Shown: positions 1-6,108 of the stretch, one piece after another
Position numbering within the stretch: the stretch's first letter is position 1
Layout of the letters: the number at the start of each line of letters is the position of its first letter
NCBI GenBank assembly: GCA_027039465.1
Contig: JALWEA010000342.1
Coordinates: 1-10,391 of the forward strand
DNA length: 10,391 nucleotides
Source: Calditrichia bacterium
GTDB taxonomy: Bacteria > Calditrichota > Calditrichia > Calditrichales > Calditrichaceae
Direction of reading: 5' to 3'
Program-made: the position numbers and the translations under genes
Notes under the pieces: generated by a model
Databases searched by the model: none
What the model saw: only the letters and a program-made list of their open reading frames with translations
What the model was told of the DNA's origin: nothing

Positions 1-10
1 ATTCTAAGTA

Positions 11-113
11 AGGGCGAAGCATTTCCGTCAAAACGCTTCAGACTCAAAAAATTTAACGTTGTGCAACCAAAAACACCGATTATTTCTTTATTTGTTAGGG
101 AAATGCCGCCCCT
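11..113. repeat. Imperfect inverted pair of short GC-rich words
   Basis: AGGGCGAAGCATTTCC at 11-26 and the reverse complement of 98-113 (AGGGGCGGCATTTCCC) are two versions of one word in opposite orientation, about 70 bases apart. This could be the two ends of a small dispersed element or two independent copies of an intergenic repeat. The match is imperfect (a small indel and substitutions in the middle), so the call is tentative. Confidence 0.35.
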
Positions 114-153
114 ACAAGTATCGGCAGAATCACTCGGGAACCGGACGCTGTAT

Positions 154-181
154 CAGTTCCCAGTTCCTAATTCCCAATTAA
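154..181. repeat. Degenerate tandem heptamer
   Basis: Four successive 7-base units can be read: CAGTTCC, CAGTTCC, TAATTCC, CAATTAA. The first two are identical and the later ones drift. It is non-coding and of unknown role, and looks like low-complexity slippage. Confidence 0.45.
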
Positions 182-264
182 TTCATGTCACTATCTTAAT
201 AATCCGTGGCACATGCCATGTTTCCCGGCCTCACAATGACAGCCCTTTTCGAATAACAATTTAC

Positions 265-300
265 CCATTCAACAATTCAACAATTTAACCAATCAACCAT
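265..300. repeat. AT-rich CAATT-type tandem repeat
   Basis: Successive 7-9 base units CATTCAA, CAATTCAA, CAATTTAAC, CAATCAAC and CATT run up to 300, close behind the response regulator gene. It is low-complexity, intergenic and has no visible regulatory logic. Confidence 0.5.
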
Positions 301-323
301 TACGCCCTTAACTTTTTTCTCCT

Positions 324-953
324 TCAAACCAAATGATTTTCCAAAACGTACTTGGTCAATTCCACGTTGGATTTTAAATGCAGTTTTTGCAAAATACGAT
401 TGCGGTAGGAATACACGGTATGAATACTAATGGAAAGTTCATCGGCAATGCGTTCGGCCGATTTGCCCTCGGCAATCATGCACATCACCTGATGCTCGCG
501 CACGGACAAAGCCTCGTGTGGCATTTGCGGCCGTTGCCCCTGGAATGAATCGGCCAATTTTTCGGCCAATGTCGGACTGACGTATTTACCGCCGCTTACG
601 ATCTTACGAATGGCAACAATCAATTCTTCCGGAGCGCTAACTTTTCTCAGGTAGCCGGCTGCGCCTTCTTTAAAAGCCATTAATCCGTATTGGTCTTCGC
701 CGTAAATACTCAAAATCAAAACAGGCAATTCGGGAAAGCGTGCTCTGATCTCCTTAAGCGCATCCAGTCCGCTTCGGCCTGGCATATTGATATCCAACAC
801 CAAAATCGACCAGCTTTCCCGTTCCAAAAGTTGCAACAATTCATCAACGTTGGCCGCTTCGCCTTCAACGCGCATATCCGATTCCTGGGCGACAATTTGT
901 TTTAACCCTTCACGAACAATAGCATGGTCATCGGCAATGAGAATCTTAATCAT
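324..953 (-). CDS. NarL/FixJ-family response regulator
   Basis: This is a two-domain DNA-binding response regulator of 209 residues, a full-length size for the family. The receiver domain (about 1-118) shows the acidic pair D8/D9, the phospho-acceptor D54 in LVLDINMPG, the switch residue S82 and the conserved K104. The LuxR/GerE-type helix-turn-helix follows at about 149-206, starting LSVREHQVM, with the recognition-helix region ISIHTVYSYRNRIL. All phosphorylation residues are present, so it should be a phosphorylation-controlled transcription factor. No partner histidine kinase lies in the window, so signal and targets are unknown. The ATG at 953 opens the receiver fold exactly; upstream is only a weak GGAAA-type ribosome binding site, 30 bases after the lipid kinase stop. 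It is probably the last gene of the ridA-lipid kinase-regulator operon. Its link to motility is only by proximity. Confidence 0.93.
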   Translation of the reverse strand: MIKILIADDHAIVREGLKQIVAQESDMRVEGEAANVDELLQLLERESWSILVLDINMPGRSGLDALKEIRARFPELPVLILSIYGEDQYGLMAFKEGAAGYLRKVSAPEELIVAIRKIVSGGKYVSPTLAEKLADSFQGQRPQMPHEALSVREHQVMCMIAEGKSAERIADELSISIHTVYSYRNRILQKLHLKSNVELTKYVLENHLV

Positions 954-983
954 TTTTATTTTCCGAACAAAGCGTTTTTGGTT

Positions 984-1853
984 TTAGCAAATAACATTTA
1001 ATGCCTTGGGTATAATTTCCACATTAAGAGCCGTTAAATCCATGCCCAACAATTCCCCGTCCACATGCACGGCAAACGGTTCTTGGGATTGAATTTTTAA
1101 ATTTTCGGTACGCACAATTTCCACTCTAGGATCTTCTTTGTGCTTTCCGCTGTAGACTTTAAGCAAGTTACGGAGAACCGAAGGCATGGGCATGTTTTGA
1201 ATTAAGCACAAATCAAACAATCCGTCATCGATTTGCGCATCCGGCGTCAGCAAAAATCCACCGCCCAGCGACATTCCGTTGCCGACCGTGACCATAAAAT
1301 AATCGTTTGTATGCGTTTGATTATTGAATTGCATGGCCAATGAAACCGGTCGGTATTTAAAAAGCGTTCGCAAAACCGAGTACAAATAGATGGCATTTCC
1401 CCGTAACCGTTTCACTTTTAAACTAGTGTGCACCACATGAGCGTCAAAGCCCACTCCAACGCCGTTGTGAAAGTAACGTTCATTCACCTTGCCTAAATCG
1501 ACGGCACGGATTCGACCGCGCAAAAGTTTATTCAGAGCCACATCCAATTTGGTCTCCAACGAAACGGCACGGGCAAAATCGTTTCCGCTTCCAACGGGTA
1601 AAAGCCCTAAAGTACAACCGCTTTGGCCAAGGCCGTTGACCACCTCGTTTAAGGTTCCGTCGCCTCCAACGGCTACCACACACTCAAATTTCTCTTTGGC
1701 TGTCTGCGCCAGTTCAATCGCGTGTCCAGGAGTTTTGGTGTAAAGTACCTGATAATCCAAATTCAGATATTGGAGGCGTTCTTCCAATTCACGACCCACG
1801 CCCAAACCTTTACCGCGTCCGGAAGCGGGATTAACAATAAAGCAATAATTCAT
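984..1853 (-). CDS. YegS/DagK-family lipid kinase (diacylglycerol kinase catalytic domain)
   Basis: A soluble 289-residue kinase of the DAGK_cat superfamily, which phosphorylates diacylglycerol or related lipids with ATP at the membrane surface. Visible signatures are the N-terminal NPASGRGKG (8-16), the nucleotide-binding GGDGTLNEV (63-71), PVGSGNDFAR (86-95), the acidic loop PDAQIDDGLFD (204-214) and VDGE (264-267) in the C-terminal beta-sandwich. Length and motif spacing are normal for the family. The ATG at 1853 directly abuts the ridA stop codon (TAAATG, no spacer), so translation is probably coupled to ridA, with GGAAAAG inside the end of ridA as the ribosome binding site. Members include DgkB (diacylglycerol recycling) and YegS (phosphatidylglycerol kinase in vitro); sequence alone does not decide the substrate. 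It is not the small integral-membrane DgkA type. Confidence 0.92.
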   Translation of the reverse strand: MNYCFIVNPASGRGKGLGVGRELEERLQYLNLDYQVLYTKTPGHAIELAQTAKEKFECVVAVGGDGTLNEVVNGLGQSGCTLGLLPVGSGNDFARAVSLETKLDVALNKLLRGRIRAVDLGKVNERYFHNGVGVGFDAHVVHTSLKVKRLRGNAIYLYSVLRTLFKYRPVSLAMQFNNQTHTNDYFMVTVGNGMSLGGGFLLTPDAQIDDGLFDLCLIQNMPMPSVLRNLLKVYSGKHKEDPRVEIVRTENLKIQSQEPFAVHVDGELLGMDLTALNVEIIPKALNVIC

Positions 1854-2231
1854 TTATTTCTTTTCCGCAATACAATCCACTTCAATGGCAACGTCTTTGG
1901 GTAAACGGGCTACCTGAACCGTGGAACGGGCAGGAGCGGCTTTCCCGAAATATTCGGCATAAATTTCATTCACTCGGGCGAAGTCATTCATATCCTTCAG
2001 AAAAATAGTAGTCTTAACCACATGCTCCAAGTCCGAACCGGCTGCTTCCAAAACCGCTTTTAAATTTTCAAAAACCCTTTTGGCCTGTGCCACCACATCC
2101 CCTTCAATTAAAGCGTTGGTTTGCGGATCAATGGCGATTTGCCCGGAAGTAAATATAAGATCATTGGTTTCAATAGCCTGGGAATAAGGGCCGATGGGCT
2201 CAGGCGCCAATTTGGTTTGAATAATTTTCAT
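1854..2231 (-). CDS. ridA: RidA family reactive intermediate/imine deaminase
   Basis: A 125-residue protein of the RidA/YjgF/UK114 family, which forms trimers and hydrolyses reactive enamine/imine intermediates released by pyridoxal-phosphate enzymes such as threonine dehydratase. It has the N-terminal GPYSQAI (14-20, containing the active-site Tyr), SGQIAIDP (29-36) and the C-terminal block PARSTVQVARLPKD followed by VAIEVDCIA. R102 is the substrate-carboxylate-binding arginine and E117 the conserved glutamate. All hallmark residues of the active RidA subfamily are present and the length is typical. The ATG at 2231 has an AAGGAGA ribosome binding site at 2241-2247. It is the first gene of an operon that continues without a gap into the lipid kinase. 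It has no known flagellar role; its position after fliO is probably a gene-order junction. Confidence 0.95.
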   Translation of the reverse strand: MKIIQTKLAPEPIGPYSQAIETNDLIFTSGQIAIDPQTNALIEGDVVAQAKRVFENLKAVLEAAGSDLEHVVKTTIFLKDMNDFARVNEIYAEYFGKAAPARSTVQVARLPKDVAIEVDCIAEKK

Positions 2232-2264
2232 TCCTGCAATTCTCCTTTATTAATGAATAATACA

Positions 2265-2294
2265 CCCGTCAAGACGTTTTTCCGTTATGACGGG
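2265..2294 (-). promoter_or_regulatory. Inverted repeat in the ridA leader
   Basis: The arms CCCGTCA (2265-2271) and TGACGGG (2288-2294) are perfectly complementary over 7 bases, separated by 16 bases. The repeat lies about 17 bases upstream of the ridA ribosome binding site. It could be a transcription factor operator or an mRNA hairpin. No T-run follows on the minus strand, so it is not a standard intrinsic terminator. Confidence 0.4.
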
Positions 2295-2324
2295 CGAATG
2301 TTCTTTCGCAAAATAACACGAATG

Positions 2325-2353
2325 AAAATAGCAACGGGTACGATGTAAATCAA
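2325..2353 (-). promoter_or_regulatory. Possible sigma-70-type promoter for ridA operon
   Basis: On the minus strand TTGATT (2353-2348) and TATTTT (2330-2325) are separated by exactly 17 bases, each matching the -35/-10 consensus at 4 of 6 positions. The 172-base gap between fliO and ridA makes a promoter here plausible, but AT-rich sequence gives such matches by chance. Confidence 0.3.
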
Positions 2354-2403
2354 GTGGTGAGGCGGGTATTTGCTTAAAATGATTAAAACGAAGGCTTTAC
2401 TTT

Positions 2404-2940
2404 TTATCCTTTACCTTTGCGAAGCTTTTCAAGGAGATTCCCAAAGGAAGGAAGCGGCATTTGCTTGGCGGTGTTTAACTCACCTTCACTAACCGGACCG
2501 AGACGATCAATTAAATTGATGGCATGATCGGTTACACCAAGTAAATATTTTTGCCCCCCGATTACGACTAGCCAAATACTGTGTTTGGAAGTGAGGTATT
2601 GGCGACTAATGACTAGGATGCGCGTGTTTTTTTGCCGGTCATTGCCAAATTGAATTTTACGCATGTATTTCATGGATACCCAAAAGAGCAGCAACAAGAC
2701 AATGGTAATGGCCAGCAGCTTTAAATAATGGCCGGTTAATGAAGGTTGGTTTGTAGCAAAGGGACGGGCTTCATCGGGTTTGGTAAGGGAATCTGCCGTT
2801 GCCTTTTTTGCAATTGTTGACTGCACGACAGAAGAATCCATGTTTTGGGCAAAGACTTTACCCGTGCTTAGGACGAGCGTGCTAACGATGATGCTCCAAA
2901 AGAACAACCGCTTTATCATTGTTAATCGAAATGCGTTCAA
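2404..2940 (-). CDS. fliO: Flagellar biosynthesis protein FliO
   Basis: FliO (FliZ in Bacillus naming) is a small membrane protein that helps assemble the FliP-FliQ-FliR core of the flagellar export gate. This 178-residue protein has a signal-peptide-like N terminus ending near VFA-QN (residues 29-33), a periplasmic linker, one strong membrane segment (about 73-90) and the family's cytoplasmic domain. That domain has the pattern RILVISRQYL (107-116), WLVVIGGQKYLLGVTDHAINLI (123-144). The start is taken as TTG at 2940, which has a GGAGG ribosome binding site four bases upstream; the ATG at residue 8 (2919) has none. It lies 20 bases after fliN. It is the last flagellar gene here: the expected fliP/Q/R are missing and a non-flagellar operon follows. 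The family is divergent, so order and topology carry part of the call. Confidence 0.88.
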   Translation of the reverse strand: MNAFRLTMIKRLFFWSIIVSTLVLSTGKVFAQNMDSSVVQSTIAKKATADSLTKPDEARPFATNQPSLTGHYLKLLAITIVLLLLFWVSMKYMRKIQFGNDRQKNTRILVISRQYLTSKHSIWLVVIGGQKYLLGVTDHAINLIDRLGPVSEGELNTAKQMPLPSFGNLLEKLRKGKG

Positions 2941-2944
2941 TCTG

Positions 2945-2949
2945 CCTCC
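2945..2949 (-). promoter_or_regulatory. Ribosome binding site deciding the fliO TTG start
   Basis: The minus strand reads GGAGG, then four bases (CAGA), then TTG. The alternative ATG seven codons downstream has no such motif, so the TTG is preferred even though the spacing is short. Confidence 0.55.
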
Positions 2950-2960
2950 ATTAATCGGAA

Positions 2961-3875
2961 TTATGCCAGCTTCTTCAAACGTTCTTTGGGGCTAACCAAT
3001 TGCGTAATGCGCACACCGAATTTATCGTCGATAACAACGACTTCCCCCTCGGCAAATTTCCGCCCGTTCACCAGGATATCCAACGGTTCGCCGGCCGATT
3101 TGGGAAACTCGATAATGGAACCTTTACCCAATTTGAGCAAATCGGAGACCAGCATGGATTTTCGATCCAGTTCCACGGTGATTTCCAGATCAACATCCAA
3201 AAGCATTTCGATATTTCGGGTCGAACCGCCATAGGCCTGTCCGTTTCCGCCTAAACCACCGAACTCGGCCGGTTCCACATTCACCGGACCGACATTCGAA
3301 GATTCAACCGATGCCGATTCTTGCGGTTCTTCCTGAATAATCTCCCAGCGATCGCTCCAAGCAAAATGTTCTACAAAAAAATCATGATTTTCACTATTTA
3401 ATTTAATTTTTGCTTTAAGCCCGTGGTAGCTTTCATCTCCGGGGATGGCATCTTCCGGCTTTTCGATTAAACCGGCCTGTAAATTGTTAACGGTAAACCG
3501 AGAGCTGTCATCCGGAATAGCCATGCGGATTTGGCCGAGCATTTGGTTGAAAATTTCTTTCAACCCATCCAGATGCGATTCGTCCACTTCTTCCGCGGGG
3601 TCTTCACCGACCATCCAGGCATAGGCCGAAAGCACAAACTCACTCGGAAACAACAGCAAATGAGAAATGGTTTCCGGTTGAACGCCGGATTGGAACATCA
3701 AGGCTATTTTGGGAAATTCGGTCTGGGAAAGAGTTTGAGCAATATTCGTTGTTTCTTCTATTTCTTCCGAAATCATAATCGAGCGTTGGAATAAATCGGC
3801 CAGCCCCTTGTTGAGCACAGGCCTTAATTCATCCATTTGTCTCTGATAACTGTTTCTTAATTCATTTTTGTTCAT
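2961..3875 (-). CDS. fliN: Flagellar switch protein FliN, FliY-like, with CheC-like N-terminal domain
   Basis: This is a 304-residue C-ring protein, much longer than canonical FliN (about 100-140 residues). The C-terminal SpoA/FliN domain (about 222-296) is clear: IEMLLDVDLEITVELDR, LLKLGKGSIIEF, PLDILVNGRKFAEGEVVVID. Residues 182-221 are a Glu/Ser/Gly-rich linker. The N-terminal part (about 15-180) resembles the CheC/CheX/FliY fold, with DGLKEIFNQMLG at 103-114 giving one D-x3-E-x2-N motif (D103, E107, N110). That matches the CheY-phosphate phosphatase signature, although the proline that often follows is missing and I see no second copy. FliY would be an equally good name. An ATG 26 codons further upstream (3953) would lie deep inside fliM. 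The ATG at 3875 is chosen because it has a strong AAGGAGA site and begins at the conserved-looking helix. It overlaps the fliM end by 14 bases, implying translational coupling. Confidence 0.9.
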   Translation of the reverse strand: MNKNELRNSYQRQMDELRPVLNKGLADLFQRSIMISEEIEETTNIAQTLSQTEFPKIALMFQSGVQPETISHLLLFPSEFVLSAYAWMVGEDPAEEVDESHLDGLKEIFNQMLGQIRMAIPDDSSRFTVNNLQAGLIEKPEDAIPGDESYHGLKAKIKLNSENHDFFVEHFAWSDRWEIIQEEPQESASVESSNVGPVNVEPAEFGGLGGNGQAYGGSTRNIEMLLDVDLEITVELDRKSMLVSDLLKLGKGSIIEFPKSAGEPLDILVNGRKFAEGEVVVIDDKFGVRITQLVSPKERLKKLA

Positions 3876-4848
3876 TTTTCTCTCCTTCTTCAATGGATTC
3901 GATGCGTACGGCATAGTGGTTTTTACGCAACCCCACCACTCCATTAAAGGCATGTTTATTATTAATGTAAACAGCTAACAAATTATCGGTACGATTTTCC
4001 AATTGAATGACGTCACCGACCTGCAGATCCAAAAAATCTCTGATGGAGATACGACTTTTCCCAAGGCGGACATTCACATTAGCCGGGGTTTGCATCAAGT
4101 TTTCCTGAATTATTTTCTGTTCATCCGTCGATGCTTCAATGGAGCCGTACAAAATTTTATCTTGCACATCGGGAGAAGAAATAATCGACGAAACCCACAT
4201 GTACGGATAAGAAATATTTAATAATGTGGTATGGCCGTGAATTTTGACTTCCATGGAAACAACCACGACCGGTTCGGAGGAAGGCACAATTTGCACAAAC
4301 TCCGGATTGCTTTCATAGCGCTGAATCTCTGCATCAAAATGCGTTACTAATTCCCAGCTTTTGGATAAATCTTCCAAGAATCGATTAATAACCCGAGCCA
4401 TCACCTTTTGTTCAATAACGGAAATAGGTCGAATATCCGTTACGGGACTTCCGGGCCCTCCGAAAAGACGCTCCACAATAAAAATGGCTAACTGGGGACT
4501 CATTTCCAGCACAAAATGCGATGATGGAGGCTCCACATTACAGACATACAAACAACTAGGCGGCGCAATGGACATCACAAATTCCGAATACATGATCTGA
4601 TCGATGGCCAATAAATTCATCTCCACAATCATCCGTAACTGCGCCGAAAGGAATACACTGAAATCACGACACAAACTTTCATGAATGGCCTCCAAAAGCC
4701 GCATCTGTTCTTTGGAAATCAAATTCGGATGCTTGAAATCGTAAAGCGTAACCTTTTGCTTTTGCGTTTGATCGGCCGTTGTAACCGTGGATTCGGAGAC
4801 ACTAGTCAGTAGAGCATCTATTTCTTCTTGTGATAATATTTTGGCCAT
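3862..4848 (-). CDS. fliM: Flagellar motor switch protein FliM
   Basis: FliM is the C-ring protein that binds phosphorylated CheY and links FliG to FliN to set rotation direction. The 328 residues have the normal family size and layout. The N-terminal CheY-binding segment is ILSQEEIDALL (4-14). A flexible stretch follows to about 32. The CheC-like middle domain (about 45-235) carries the hallmark loop FGGPGSP (129-135), part of the FliG-contacting region. The C-terminal SpoA domain (about 255-318) contains VNVRLGKSRISIRDFLDLQVGDVIQL. The ATG at 4848 has AAGGGA eight bases upstream, next to the fliL stop 12 bases away. An intact CheY-binding motif implies control by a CheY encoded elsewhere. 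Confidence 0.97.
   Translation of the reverse strand: MAKILSQEEIDALLTSVSESTVTTADQTQKQKVTLYDFKHPNLISKEQMRLLEAIHESLCRDFSVFLSAQLRMIVEMNLLAIDQIMYSEFVMSIAPPSCLYVCNVEPPSSHFVLEMSPQLAIFIVERLFGGPGSPVTDIRPISVIEQKVMARVINRFLEDLSKSWELVTHFDAEIQRYESNPEFVQIVPSSEPVVVVSMEVKIHGHTTLLNISYPYMWVSSIISSPDVQDKILYGSIEASTDEQKIIQENLMQTPANVNVRLGKSRISIRDFLDLQVGDVIQLENRTDNLLAVYINNKHAFNGVVGLRKNHYAVRIESIEEGEKNEQK
3881..3887 (-). promoter_or_regulatory. Ribosome binding site deciding the fliN start
   Basis: AAGGAGA on the minus strand lies five bases before the ATG at 3875, inside the last codons of fliM. It supports the short start over the longer in-frame extension to 3953. Confidence 0.8.
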
Positions 4849-4860
4849 TGCGGAATTCCC

Positions 4861-5385
4861 TTACTCTAAAACGAACTTGGTGAAATACAAATTTTGCACC
4901 AAATCTTGACCTAATATATCGTTTATATCGTCTTTCAAATCCGCCTTCATCTGATCCACATTAGTGGTAGTAGTCAGTTCGGCAACCGTTCGACTTCGCA
5001 AATATTGTAAAATCCGATCCACAATAATCGGTTTCATTTTATCCAGCTCGGCCTTGGCATCTTCATTGGGTAACTCAAGCGCAATTTCAAAAACGGCGAA
5101 TCGGCGTCCGTAGCTATCTTTGGGATTAATGGTAATATCCGAAATGGTGTAAATAATGCCCGGTTCCTTTTTTACTTTCTTCTCAACCTTTGCCTTTTCT
5201 CCGTCCTGTGATTCCGTATTAGGCCACAACTTTGGGACAATTAAAAAATAAACAATGGCTACGGCTGCAATTACCTGAACCAAAATCAATGTGATGATTA
5301 AACCCCATTTGGTTTGATTCGGCTTTACATCTTCTTCTTTTGCCATTGATTTTTCCTCCGGAACATCATCTTTCTTTGGACTCAT
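4861..5385 (-). CDS. fliL: Flagellar basal body-associated protein FliL
   Basis: FliL is a single-pass inner-membrane protein that surrounds or supports the stator and affects torque. This 174-residue protein has a charged cytoplasmic N terminus rich in Lys/Glu (1-26), one membrane helix (about 28-50) and a Lys/Glu-rich juxtamembrane linker (62-74). The periplasmic stomatin-like domain follows, with DITINPKDS (83-91), FAVFEIALEL (96-105), LRSRTVAELT (129-138) and the characteristic ending VQNLYFTKFVLE. The start at 5385 has AAGGAGA seven bases upstream. It sits 19 bases after motB and 12 before fliM, so stator and switch genes are co-transcribed. Closeness to motAB fits its stator-associated role. 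Confidence 0.95.
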   Translation of the reverse strand: MSPKKDDVPEEKSMAKEEDVKPNQTKWGLIITLILVQVIAAVAIVYFLIVPKLWPNTESQDGEKAKVEKKVKKEPGIIYTISDITINPKDSYGRRFAVFEIALELPNEDAKAELDKMKPIIVDRILQYLRSRTVAELTTTTNVDQMKADLKDDINDILGQDLVQNLYFTKFVLE

Positions 5386-5404
5386 AAAACATTCTCCTTA
5401 ATGT

Positions 5405-6097
5405 TTATCGGTATCGAATATAAATTTCAACGCGCCTGTTTTTGGCTCGATTTTGTGGTGTTGTGTTCGGAACCAACGGTCGATATTCACCGTAACCCAC
5501 CGCAGCCAAACGCGAAGCATCGATACCTTCGACATAATGTAAATAGCGTACAACACTCAGGGCACGAGCCGTGGAAAGCTCCCAGTTGGTCGGATACTTG
5601 GCCGTATGAATCGGCACATTGTCCGTATGCCCTTCTACGAAAATTTCTTTAAATTTTTTGCCATGTACCATGTTGGCAATGGCATTCAAAATCGGGAAGG
5701 CGCTGGGTTTTAACTCCGCCTTTCCCACATCAAACATAATATTATCGCCTAAACGGATATGAATCCCCGAACCATCCGCTTCCACCTGAACCTGATCGGC
5801 AACCCCTTCCTGCTCCAACACTTTTTTTATGTCTTTAACCTGCCGCTGAACCTGTTCTTTGTAATGCTCGCGCCCCTCGATGCTAGTGCGCTGTTCGGGC
5901 GTGGCTTTATTTTTCATATTATCCAAAATACCCAATGCGCCCTTCATGGAACTGATGGCGCCTCTGAACTTTTCCAACTCAATCGTAGAATAAGACAAAA
6001 TCATGATAAAAAACACCATCAATAAAGTCACCATATCGCTGAATGTTGCCATCCAGGCAGGAGCGCCTTTGCACTCTTCTTCTTCTTGCTTCTTCAT
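5405..6097 (-). CDS. motB: Flagellar stator protein MotB (OmpA-like)
   Basis: MotB is the stator subunit that carries ions and anchors the motor to peptidoglycan. The N-terminal membrane helix (about 17-35) contains the ion-binding aspartate D21 in ATFSDMVTLLMVFF, and SSMKGALGIL follows as the plug-like segment. The C-terminal OmpA/MotB domain (about 105-230) has the peptidoglycan-binding signature EGHTDNVPI (155-163), NWELSTARA (171-179) and NRRVEIYI (220-227). At 230 residues it is a compact member of the family with all key elements. The segment after the helix (SYSTIELEKFRGAISSMKGA) looks more like PomB/MotS-type stators than Escherichia coli MotB, but the coupling ion cannot be decided. 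The ATG at 6097 lies 11 bases after motA with a poor ribosome binding site, so coupling to motA is likely. Confidence 0.96.
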   Translation of the reverse strand: MKKQEEEECKGAPAWMATFSDMVTLLMVFFIMILSYSTIELEKFRGAISSMKGALGILDNMKNKATPEQRTSIEGREHYKEQVQRQVKDIKKVLEQEGVADQVQVEADGSGIHIRLGDNIMFDVGKAELKPSAFPILNAIANMVHGKKFKEIFVEGHTDNVPIHTAKYPTNWELSTARALSVVRYLHYVEGIDASRLAAVGYGEYRPLVPNTTPQNRAKNRRVEIYIRYR

Positions 6098-6108
6098 AAC
6101 AGGCTATC

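Larger units (their letters stand above)
1..323. other. Non-coding region with short degenerate repeats
   Basis: No credible gene is visible in these 323 bases. The only long open frame (61-288, plus strand, GTG start) runs through simple repeats, has no convincing ribosome binding site and encodes no recognisable motif. The stretch holds an inverted pair of similar GC-rich words (11-26 and 98-113), a heptad-like tandem (154-181) and an AT-rich CAATT-type tandem (265-300). It lies immediately downstream of the response regulator stop codon. I see no convincing intrinsic terminator (GC hairpin followed by T-run) for the upstream operon. The mosaic look is typical of dispersed intergenic repeats, but copy number cannot be judged from one window. 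Confidence 0.6.

Noticed and set aside
61..288. 75-codon plus-strand open frame with GTG start
   Set aside because: It runs through short intergenic repeats, lacks a ribosome binding site, and its translation has no domain-like character.
3876..3953. Longer start for fliN at 3953
   Set aside because: It would overlap fliM by about 90 bases, has no ribosome binding site, and adds residues unlike FliN/FliY N termini; the ATG at 3875 has an excellent site.
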